Assembly (NCBI GenBank): GCA_963814355.1
Contig: CAWFCZ010000002.1
Span: 186,001 to 250,000 of the forward strand
Direction: 5' to 3'
DNA from: JADGOV01 sp963814355
Lineage (GTDB): Bacteria > Actinomycetota > Actinomycetes > JADGOV01
DNA length: 64,000 nt
In this document: positions 36,001 to 42,180 of the stretch, one piece after another
Numbering within the stretch: position 1 is the first letter of the stretch
Layout of the letters: each line of letters begins with the position of its first letter
Made by a program: the position numbers and the translations under genes
Notes under the pieces: generated by a model
What the model saw: only the letters and a program-made list of their open reading frames with translations
Told to the model about the DNA's origin: nothing
Databases searched by the model: none

Positions 36001-36668
36001 CGTAGGTGCGCCTGGATGCCGGCCGCTCGTCGGGCCACCTCGGCCTGGCGCCCCAGCGGTCCGAGCTGGCGTCGCAGCTCGGCGGTCAGGTCGGTGAGCC
36101 GGGCCAGGTTGGCGGCCATCGCATCCAGCTTGCGGAGGGCCTTCTCCTTGCGCCGGCGATGCTTGAGCACCCCGGCGGCTTCCTCGAGGAACGCCCTGCG
36201 GTCCTCCGGCCGGGCGGACAGGACCGCGTCGAGCTGGCCCTGCCCGACGATGACGTGCAGCTCGCGGCCGATACCCGAATCTGAGAGCAGGTCCTGCACG
36301 TCGAGGAGCCGGCACGGCGCGCCGTTGAGGGCGTACTCCGACGAGCCCGACCGGTACATCAGCCGACTGATTGTCACTTCGGAATAGTCGATCGGCAGGG
36401 CGCCGTCGCTGTTGTCGATGGTCAGTACGACCTCGGCCCGGCCAAGAGGAGGTCGACCGGGCGTGCCGGCAAAGATGACGTCCTCCATCTTGCCGCCGCG
36501 CAGGGACTTCGCACCCTGCTCGCCGAGGACCCAGGCGATGGCATCGACAACGTTGGACTTGCCCGATCCGTTGGGTCCGACAACCGCGGTCACGCCGGGT
36601 TCGAACCTCAGCGTCGTCGTGGCGGCAAAAGACTTGAACCCCCGGAGCGTCAGGCCCTTGAGGTGCAC
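33024..36668 (-). CDS. smc: Chromosome segregation SMC ATPase
   Basis: 1214-aa condensin. Head half with Walker A GPNGSGKSNVVDAIAWVLGE near residue 32, Ala/Arg/Glu-rich coiled coils, hinge around 500-650 (GDGVLGTVASLVSVEAGAAA...TLPAGACWALDLVR) and the C-terminal head with LLSGGERSLTAIAML and FYVLDEVEAALDDRN. The hinge carries a Pro/Ser insertion partly built of a 15-bp duplication. The protein acts with ScpA/ScpB, encoded elsewhere. The start lies 92 nt after the stop of the small coiled-coil gene. Confidence 0.97.
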   Translation of the reverse strand: MHLKGLTLRGFKSFAATTTLRFEPGVTAVVGPNGSGKSNVVDAIAWVLGEQGAKSLRGGKMEDVIFAGTPGRPPLGRAEVVLTIDNSDGALPIDYSEVTISRLMYRSGSSEYALNGAPCRLLDVQDLLSDSGIGRELHVIVGQGQLDAVLSARPEDRRAFLEEAAGVLKHRRRKEKALRKLDAMAANLARLTDLTAELRRQLGPLGRQAEVARRAAGIQAHLRDARLRLLADDLTVLQAALDADLADETAARAERDSTEAMLTEALAAESTWEAAATQAAPEMALAAQTWYGLSALAGQVRATARLAAERAGHLAAEPEQLRLVQDPEVLTEQAAALHAQERELKAALAEDTDRLRSATAARLDSEERLAHSERCAAAAAAAAADRRERRARLAGEVAAAATRRAATAEETGRLNAAASDAAARLARAESEFAALETEIAGLDAGEVNLDATYDTANRALAAAEHRLAELAQDEREVDRQRAALTARRDALAAGLDTADGAGALLANGGDGVLGTVASLVSVEAGAAAALAAVLGTVSDGLVVADLDTALRALARLRSADAGRVALVAADPVPPTPSPSTPSPPAQPASPGPPRRTLPAGACWALDLVRPAAGAAANVTAGHVGTSIDGGGPLAGSLSRLLDRVVVVGDAGAARALVAEHADLTAVTRLGDVFTAATAVGGSPAARTQLETREALAEVTEALRRAEHHADRLRFAVARATEERSAAAESAADALARLHDSDARLAAVAERLAELGTAARAAAAESNRLERALAQAEGSRVAAATALAEREAQLAAAQPELTDDEPAAAAQPAVRDRLAAEAESARQAEVAARLAVRTGEERVRALAGRADALAAAADAERATRHRAAQARERRARRAARAAAVAAAGEVLSDLVQTAIRSAAERRDAAEAARAECDRELAAARGRVRELTSAVERLTDAVHRDEVTRAELRLRIEAVASRAWEDYAVPAQELLTDFAPHAAVPADDGQPRQYDRVEQEARAQKAERSLARLGRVNPLALEEYAALEERHAFLITQLEDLKATRRDLLTVVREVDERVEEVFASAFADTAREFECVFGTLFPGGTGRLLLTDPTDLLTSGIEVEARPAGKKVSRLSLLSGGERSLTAIAMLVAIFRARPSPFYVLDEVEAALDDRNLGRLLDLFDELRVVSQLVIITHQKRTMEVADALYGVTMSGDGVTTVISQRLRQSVTATP
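34921..34950 (-). repeat. 15-bp tandem duplication in smc hinge
   Basis: Two adjacent 15-bp units (GGCGAGGGAGTGGAC and GGCGAGGGAGTGGGC on the plus strand) encode the Ser/Pro/Thr repeat inserted in the SMC hinge region. In frame. Confidence 0.75.
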
Positions 36669-36760
36669 CGGCCGAGCCTATGGCGAAGGGGAGAGATCCG
36701 GCGCGTCAACGCGCCGGAGCCCGGTTGCTGGAATTCTCCGCGCAGGGACGCGGCGTCCGG

Positions 36761-36961
36761 TCAGGTAAGGACCGGCTGCCGAGAGGTGAACGCCAACAGG
36801 TCGCGCTCGACGGCAACTGTGGTCACCAGTTCGGCGTTGCTTGACCGGAGGCGGGATACCTCGGCTTCCAGTTCACGTACTCGGTCCCGCAGTCGACGCA
36901 CCTCGGCTTGCATTCGGACGTCGGCGCCGATGCCGACCGCGCCGAAAAGCGCCTTGGCCAT
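36761..36961 (-). CDS. Small coiled-coil protein upstream of smc
   Basis: 66-aa protein beginning MAKALFGAVG at ATG 36961 with GGAGGA 7 nt upstream, a strong site. Residues 17-50 form a heptad-rich coiled coil (MQAEVRRLRDRVRELEAEVS then RLRSSNAEL); the end is RDLLAFTSRQPVLT. No signal or membrane segment. I do not recognise a characterised family; it resembles short actinobacterial hypothetical proteins. Being just upstream of smc on the same strand it may be co-transcribed with it. Confidence 0.7.
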   Translation of the reverse strand: MAKALFGAVGIGADVRMQAEVRRLRDRVRELEAEVSRLRSSNAELVTTVAVERDLLAFTSRQPVLT

Positions 36962-37183
36962 AGTCAGGTCCTCCACAGCGGTCTGGTGTGCACACCGTGA
37001 TCGTGTGCGTTGGTTCGGTGCCCTTGTTCGTGGACGTGTCAACCGCGCCTTGGCCTGCGGGGTCATGGCGGCGCCGGTACACCTAGAGTCCCACGAGCGG
37101 AGCGGAGGGTCAAGGCGTGTCACAGTTCGGTTACAGGCTGATGACCGAAGCGCGTTGCCCGGTCGGACATGAGGCGCGCCCCG
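36962..37183. other. Intergenic region between mutM and the coiled-coil gene
   Basis: 222 nt. On the minus strand a TTGACC at about 37116-37111 followed about 20 nt later by TCTAGG could be a promoter for the coiled-coil gene and smc. No further gene seen. Confidence 0.35.
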
Positions 37184-38044
37184 TCAGGCATGCGGCCGTC
37201 GCGGTCGCGGCTGGCACCGGGGGCAGGTGTAGGACGACCGGTTCATGAACGGCTCGCGCCGGATCGGCGCCGCGCACCGCAGGCACGGCTGCCCGGCCCG
37301 GCCGTAGACCGCGAGTTCGCGTTCGAAGCGACCGCTGGCCCCCTCGGTGTCGACGTAGAGGGCGTCGAAGGACGTACCACCGGCCGCCAGTGCGTCGGCC
37401 AGCACCGCCCGCACGGCCCCCAACAGCCGCTGGGCTTCAGTTCGGCGCAGCGTCCCGGTGGGCCGGGCATAGTGCAGCCGGGCCCGCCACAGTGACTCGT
37501 CCGCGTAGATGTTGCCCACGCCGCTGATCAACCGCTGGTCGAGCAGCGCGCGTTTGAGCCCGCTCCGCCGGCGCCGCAGGCCGGCGAGGAAGGCGGCGTC
37601 GTCGAAGTCCGGGTCCAGCGGGTCCCGAGCCACATGCGCCAGGGCCGCCGGCGGCTCGCTGCCCTGGCCGCCGGGCTGCACCGCGAGCCCTCCGAAGGTC
37701 CGCTGGTCGACGAAACGCAGCTCCGGGTCGCCGTCGTCGAAGGCGATCCGGACCCGCAGGTGCGCCTCCGGCGGCTGTGCCGCCGCAACCACGAGGAACT
37801 GCCCGCTCATGCCCAGGTGGCCGGTAAGCGTGTCGCCGGAGTCCAGCGGGAGCCAGAGGTACTTGCCGCGCCGCCGGGCCGCCACGACGCGCCGCCCGAC
37901 CAGCCGCCCGGTCAGGTCCGACTCACCGGCGAGATGGCGGCGGATCGCCCGCGGGTGCGCCACCTCGACCGCGGCGATCCGCCGCCCGACGACCCCGCGC
38001 TCCAGGCCGAGGCGGACGACCTCGACCTCGGGCAGTTCCGGCAC
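37184..38044 (-). CDS. mutM: Formamidopyrimidine-DNA glycosylase MutM (Fpg)
   Basis: 286-aa base-excision glycosylase/AP lyase for 8-oxoguanine. The N-terminal PELPEVEVVRLGLE contains the catalytic Pro2 and Glu3. The helix-two-turn-helix region is RLISGVGNIYADESLWRA. The C-terminal zinc finger is CLRC...SYTCPRC. It follows rnc by 18 nt in the usual rpmF-rnc-mutM(-smc) order. Confidence 0.96.
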   Translation of the reverse strand: MPELPEVEVVRLGLERGVVGRRIAAVEVAHPRAIRRHLAGESDLTGRLVGRRVVAARRRGKYLWLPLDSGDTLTGHLGMSGQFLVVAAAQPPEAHLRVRIAFDDGDPELRFVDQRTFGGLAVQPGGQGSEPPAALAHVARDPLDPDFDDAAFLAGLRRRRSGLKRALLDQRLISGVGNIYADESLWRARLHYARPTGTLRRTEAQRLLGAVRAVLADALAAGGTSFDALYVDTEGASGRFERELAVYGRAGQPCLRCAAPIRREPFMNRSSYTCPRCQPRPRRPHA

Positions 38045-38062
38045 GGTGCTCCGCTGCGTGCG

Positions 38063-38896
38063 TCAGGAAGCCGGGGGGCCGCCCGTTGGCGGCTCGGGTA
38101 CGGCGGGCGGTGACGAGCCCGGCGGCTCGGCCGGTTGTGGTTCGGCTTCCTCCGGCGGTACGGGACTCGCCCGGTCGGCGACGCTGCGTAGGGCGGCATC
38201 GGCCCGGTCTCGCAGCGCCAGCCAAGCCTCCGCGGCGGCCTCCTGCTCGGCCTGCTTCTTCGACGTCCCGGTGCCTCGGCCCAGCTGGTCCCCCGCGACC
38301 ACCGCGCAGGCGACGAAGATCTTCGCATGGTCGGGCCCGGACTCGGTCACCAGGTACTCCGGTGACCCCAGCGCCTTGGTCGCGCACAGTTCCTGCAGGG
38401 AGGTCTTCCAGTCCAGCCCGGCCCCGAGCGCGGCGGAGTCCGCGAGCAGCGGATCGAAGAGTCGGTGGATGAAGGCAGATGCCCCGGCTAGGCCGCCGGT
38501 GAGGTAGACGGCGCCGATCAGCGCCTCCAGTCCGTCGGCCAGGATGGAGGCCTTCTCCCGCCCACCGGTGGTCTGCTCGCCGCGACCGAGGCGCACGTGC
38601 GAACCCAAATCGAGGGCCTGGGCCACGCTCGCCAGGGCGCGCATGTTGACCACGGCGGCCCGCAATTTGGCCAGGTGACCCTCGGAGATCTCCGGGTTGT
38701 CGCGATACAGCGCATCGGTGATGACCAAGCCCAGCACGCTGTCGCCGAGGAATTCCAACCGCTCGTTGGTCGGCAACCCGCCGTTCTCATAGGCGTAGGA
38801 CCGGTGAGTCAGGGCTCGGTCCAGCAATCCCGGATCGAGCTCCACCCCCACTGCCGCGACCAGCCGACCGCGATCCGGCGCCGTCACCCTCCCCAT
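38063..38896 (-). CDS. rnc: Ribonuclease III
   Basis: 277-aa double-strand RNA endonuclease for rRNA precursors. The catalytic signature NERLEFLGDSVLG lies near residue 44, with the second acidic cluster in ADGLEALIGAVYL. A dsRNA-binding domain follows (residues 158-225, LDWKTSLQELCATKALGSP...GTGTSKKQAEQEAAAEAW). The last 50 residues are a Pro/Glu-rich tail without conservation. Located 47 nt after rpmF. Confidence 0.96.
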   Translation of the reverse strand: MGRVTAPDRGRLVAAVGVELDPGLLDRALTHRSYAYENGGLPTNERLEFLGDSVLGLVITDALYRDNPEISEGHLAKLRAAVVNMRALASVAQALDLGSHVRLGRGEQTTGGREKASILADGLEALIGAVYLTGGLAGASAFIHRLFDPLLADSAALGAGLDWKTSLQELCATKALGSPEYLVTESGPDHAKIFVACAVVAGDQLGRGTGTSKKQAEQEAAAEAWLALRDRADAALRSVADRASPVPPEEAEPQPAEPPGSSPPAVPEPPTGGPPAS

Positions 38897-38943
38897 CTGC
38901 TCATCCCTGCCCCCGGGTCCGCCAGCCGTAACCTCGTCGCGGT

Positions 38944-39117
38944 CTAGACCGAGAGCACCCTACGGTCGTGGTACGTGCCGCAGTTGGCGCACGCCACGTG
39001 CGGCAGCTTCGGCTGGCGACAGCGACCGCAGGTGGCGAAAGCCGGTGCCTTGGCCTTCCACTGCGAGCGGCGCGAGCGGGTGTTGCTGCGCGACATTCGA
39101 CGTTTGGGTACGGCCAC
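38944..39117 (-). CDS. rpmF: 50S ribosomal protein L32
   Basis: 57-aa protein starting at GTG 39117 with AGGAG 10 nt upstream. It begins MAVPKRRMSRSNTRSRRSQW and contains a four-cysteine zinc site (CGRC...CANC), so it is the zinc-binding form. It lies 3 nt after the DUF177 stop; DUF177-rpmF is a near-universal pair. Confidence 0.95.
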   Translation of the reverse strand: MAVPKRRMSRSNTRSRRSQWKAKAPAFATCGRCRQPKLPHVACANCGTYHDRRVLSV

Positions 39118-39120
39118 GGT

Positions 39121-39765
39121 TCAGCGCTCCTGGTCCTGGGTGTCGACTCGATCCTCGATCGTAGAGGTGCCGTTGAGGTGGTGGTCGTGCTCGGCGGCGC
39201 GCGGCCGGCCATCGAGCAGTCCGGACAGCGCCGCCCATCGCGGGTCGGCGACGGCGTGGGTGTGCTCGGGCGGCAGGTCGGCCAGCCGTTCGCCGCACAC
39301 GGCGCACAGCCCCGGGCAGTCGGCTCGACAGTGCGGGGACAGGGGCAGCGCGAGCACGACCGCATCTCGGATCACCGGCTCGAGGTCGAGCCGGTCCTCG
39401 ATGAGGAGGCCGAGATCCTCCTGCGCCGGGTCGGAGACGTCGCCGCGAAGGTCCGGGTACACGAAGAGCTGTTGAAGGTCGAACTCTGCGCTGGAGGTCA
39501 CCGGGTCAAGGCAGCGGCTGCATTCGCCGACAAGTTGGGCGCGGGCGACCCCGGACACCAAGATGCCCTCCACCACGGCCTCCAGGCGCAGGTCGAGATC
39601 CAGGTCCGCACCGGCGGGGACGCCGAGCATCCCGGCGCCGAGCGCAGGCGGAGCGGGCACGGTGAACCGGGCACGACGCATCGACCCCGCACGCCGGCCC
39701 ATGTCGCGGGTGTCCAGCACCAGGGGGCCGCGCGGGTCGAGGTGCGGGTGGTGAAATCCAGGCAT
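39121..39765 (-). CDS. DUF177 (YceD) family protein, 23S rRNA accumulation factor
   Basis: 214-aa protein. Family marks are LDPRGPLVLDTRDMGRRAG at the start, VGECSRCLDPV in the middle and the C-terminal DCPGLCAVCGERL with paired cysteines. YceD homologues are needed for 23S rRNA accumulation in E. coli and always precede rpmF, as here. No clear ribosome binding site is seen at ATG 39765; a downstream start at MGRRAGSMRR is possible but would remove conserved residues. Confidence 0.9.
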   Translation of the reverse strand: MPGFHHPHLDPRGPLVLDTRDMGRRAGSMRRARFTVPAPPALGAGMLGVPAGADLDLDLRLEAVVEGILVSGVARAQLVGECSRCLDPVTSSAEFDLQQLFVYPDLRGDVSDPAQEDLGLLIEDRLDLEPVIRDAVVLALPLSPHCRADCPGLCAVCGERLADLPPEHTHAVADPRWAALSGLLDGRPRAAEHDHHLNGTSTIEDRVDTQDQER

Positions 39766-39884
39766 GCCGAACTCGGGAGGTAGGGGACGGTCCACCCAGG
39801 ATAGCCGGTCCCGCCACCTCGGCTGCTCGGCGCGCCGGGAGGCCGCACTCGGCCCGGGGGGTTCCCGCCCGGTGCAAGCGCAGG

Positions 39885-40385
39885 CTAGGCATCCCGGCTG
39901 GGAGTGGCCCCCGGACAGTGTCTGCTCAACCGCGCATGCACCGGCTTGGGGACGAGGGCGGTGACGTCGCCGCCGTAGAGCGCGACCTGCTTGACCAGCG
40001 AGGAGGACAGGAAGCTGTACAGCGGGTTGGTCGGCATGAACAGCGTTTCCACCCCGGCCAACGACTGGTTCATCTGGGCCATCTGCAGCTCGTAGTCGAA
40101 GTCCGAGACAGCCCGCAGGCCCTTGACGACCACGCCGATGTCGCGGTCCCGGCAGAAGTCGACCAGCAATCCGGTGAACGAGTCGATGGTCACGTTCGGA
40201 TAGCCGGCGGTGGCCTCGCTCAACATGTCGATGCGCTCGTCGAGCGCGAACAGCCCCTGCTTGGCAGGATTGATCATTACGGCCACGACGACCTGGTCGT
40301 AGATCCGGCTGGCTCGCTCGATGATGTCCAGGTGGCCACAGGTCACCGGATCGAACGATCCAGGGCAGATGGCACGTCGGGGCAC
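39885..40385 (-). CDS. coaD: Phosphopantetheine adenylyltransferase CoaD
   Basis: Penultimate step of coenzyme A synthesis. 166 aa with the nucleotidyltransferase motif CPGSFDPVTCGHLDIIERAS (TxGH form) and the C-terminal PTNPLYSFLSSSLVKQVA. The last 15 residues (RHCPGATPSRDA region) are unconserved. It lies 15 nt after rsmD; rsmD-coaD is a standard pair. Confidence 0.96.
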   Translation of the reverse strand: MPRRAICPGSFDPVTCGHLDIIERASRIYDQVVVAVMINPAKQGLFALDERIDMLSEATAGYPNVTIDSFTGLLVDFCRDRDIGVVVKGLRAVSDFDYELQMAQMNQSLAGVETLFMPTNPLYSFLSSSLVKQVALYGGDVTALVPKPVHARLSRHCPGATPSRDA

Positions 40386-40400
40386 CGGAACCTCCGTTGA

Positions 40401-40985
40401 TCAGGCTGGGCGACCGTACCAAAGTGTGGCTTCGCCGTAGCGACGGGTCCGCCGCGGGGTCCATCCGGCGGGCCAAGGGAAGTCCGGGTCGCGACTGGAC
40501 CGCTCCACCGCCACGATGGCCGCGCTCGGCCCGGCGCCCAGCAGCCCGGCATCGACCAGCGCGTTGAGCTGGGCCGCGAGCCGGTCCGCCGGATAGGCAT
40601 ACGGCGGGTCGACGAGCACGAGGCCGTACCCGGCCGGGCCGGGGGGGCGGGCACCGTGCCGGAGTACCCAACGCTCGACGCGATCGGCGACCACCATGAC
40701 GCCGGGTAGTCCCAGCGCCGCCGCGTTGGCCCGCAGCGCCCGCAGCGCGGCCCGGTCGCTCTCCACGAAGGTCGCCCGGGCGGCGCCACGGGACAGTGCC
40801 TCCAATCCCAGGGCGCCGGAGCCGGCGTACAGGTCGAGCACCCGGATACCGTCCAGCGGTCCGAGGAGGGTCGCCACGGTGGAGAACAGGCCTTCCCGGG
40901 CCCGGTCGGAGGTTGGCCGAGTAGCCACGCCGGCCGGGACCGCCAGCCGCCGGCCGCCGGCGGAACCGGCGATGATGCGGGTCAA
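40401..40985 (-). CDS. rsmD: 16S rRNA (guanine966-N2)-methyltransferase RsmD
   Basis: 194-aa SAM-dependent enzyme acting on assembled 30S particles. RIIAGSAGGRRLAVPAG and TRPTSDRAREGLFS mark the N-terminus; VLDLYAGSGALGLEALSRGA is the SAM-binding motif and VLVDPPYAYP the catalytic DPPY. It follows the FG-GAP-repeat gene by 16 nt, which separates it from its usual neighbour recG. Confidence 0.95.
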   Translation of the reverse strand: MTRIIAGSAGGRRLAVPAGVATRPTSDRAREGLFSTVATLLGPLDGIRVLDLYAGSGALGLEALSRGAARATFVESDRAALRALRANAAALGLPGVMVVADRVERWVLRHGARPPGPAGYGLVLVDPPYAYPADRLAAQLNALVDAGLLGAGPSAAIVAVERSSRDPDFPWPAGWTPRRTRRYGEATLWYGRPA

Positions 40986-41001
40986 CCCGCCGCGGCGGCG
41001 C

Positions 41002-42087
41002 TCAGCGCAGGTCGATCCTGGCCGGGATGGTCAGCGGGAGGTCGCCGTAGGCCCCGTAGCTGAAGCTGGCGATGCCCCTTTCATACCACCTCCCGGTGTG
41101 TGGCCGCCAGATCACGTAGTCCGCCTTGCCGTCGCCGTTGACGTCGCCGGACACGGGCACGTCACCAGGCACGCCCCAATGCACCTTGGCCAGGCCCTTG
41201 ACGTACCAGTAGCCGGTGGATGGCCGGTAGACCGCGACCTCGGCCGCCTCGCCGCCGGCGTAGTCCCGGGGTACCGGGACGTCGCCGGCCTTGCCCCAGG
41301 CCACGCTCCCGACATCCTGGACCCACCACACGCCGGTCGACGGCCGGAAGACCGCCAGGTAGATGTAGCCGGCCCCGACGTAGTCCCGGGGTACCGGGAC
41401 GTCGCCCTTCTGGCCGTAGAGCGCCTCACCGAGGCCACGGCCGTACCAGATGCCGTTCGAGGGCCGGAAGACCACCAGATCGGCCTTGCCGTCGCCGTCG
41501 TAGTCCCGCGGCACCGGGATGTCGCCCTTCTGGCCGTACTGGAACGTGCCGACGTGTCGGATGTACCAGGTGGCGTTGGAGGGCCGGAACACGGCGAGCT
41601 CGGCCACTCCGTCACCGTTGTAGTCCGCCGGCACCGGTATGTCCCCCCTGGTCCCCCACGTCCGCTCGCCGTGGCCACGGATGTACCACGTTCCGTTGGA
41701 CGGCCGGAACACGCCCACCGCCGCCGGGTACCGAGGCGCCACCCGCGCCGCGGCCGGGCTGAACGCAGCGGGTGCGGCGGATGTGGTGGCCGTGGTCGAC
41801 CGGGTGGATCGGCCGGGTCCGGTCGGGCTGGCGGCAGCGCCGCCGGCTGAGGGGGCCACGGTGCCGGCCGCGGCCGTGGCCAGGGTCGCGGTGACCGCCA
41901 CCGCTGCGGTCCGACGTGACAAGCACCGGCGCACCCGGGAGCCGCGGTCGGATCTCGACGATGCCGGTGGCGTCGTCATCACGCCCGGTATGCCGGCTCT
42001 CGGTGGCTCGGCTCGCAGTGTCCCTGCCTTCGGTGTCCCGGCGTTCGGTGTCCCGGCGTTCGGTGTCATGGCGGCATCATGGCCCAT
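41002..42087 (-). CDS. Exported FG-GAP/VCBS-like repeat protein
   Basis: 361 aa from ATG 42087, or 325 aa from ATG 41979 (MTTPPASSRSDRG), which fits an exported protein better since a basic region and a hydrophobic signal (TAAVAVTATLATAAAGTVA) follow. The rest is about six 40-residue units with the pattern GDIPVPADYNGDG..ELAVFRPSN.TWYI, as in bacterial beta-propeller proteins; aspartates in DYNGDG suggest calcium sites. Probably secreted and surface or carbohydrate-associated. The gene is inserted in the otherwise conserved rsmD-recG interval. Function unknown. Confidence 0.8.
   Translation of the reverse strand: MGHDAAMTPNAGTPNAGTPKAGTLRAEPPRAGIPGVMTTPPASSRSDRGSRVRRCLSRRTAAVAVTATLATAAAGTVAPSAGGAAASPTGPGRSTRSTTATTSAAPAAFSPAAARVAPRYPAAVGVFRPSNGTWYIRGHGERTWGTRGDIPVPADYNGDGVAELAVFRPSNATWYIRHVGTFQYGQKGDIPVPRDYDGDGKADLVVFRPSNGIWYGRGLGEALYGQKGDVPVPRDYVGAGYIYLAVFRPSTGVWWVQDVGSVAWGKAGDVPVPRDYAGGEAAEVAVYRPSTGYWYVKGLAKVHWGVPGDVPVSGDVNGDGKADYVIWRPHTGRWYERGIASFSYGAYGDLPLTIPARIDLR
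42031..42060 (-). repeat. 15-bp tandem repeat at FG-GAP gene 5' end
   Basis: Two copies of CGGTGTCCCGGCGTT plus a partial third encode NAGTP repeats near the first ATG. In frame, and if the start is at 41979 it lies in the leader. Confidence 0.85.
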
Positions 42088-42120
42088 CGCGAGGGCTTCG
42101 GCAGGAGTCGGGTCGTCGGC

Positions 42121-42180
42121 GGGGACTCAGGTCTTCTGCACGGGACTCAGGTCTTCTGCACGGGACTCAGGTCTTCTGCA
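42121..42180 (-). repeat. 20-bp tandem repeat (3 copies) at the recG 3' end
   Basis: Three 20-bp units (GGGACTCAGGTCTTCTGCA core) in direct tandem. The first copy on the coding strand supplies the end of recG (LQKT and stop); the other two lie downstream as non-coding copies. A degenerate GGAACTCAG starts a fourth. Confidence 0.95.

Noticed and set aside
42121..42180. CRISPR-like direct repeats
   Set aside because: Units are contiguous with no spacers, and the first is part of recG.
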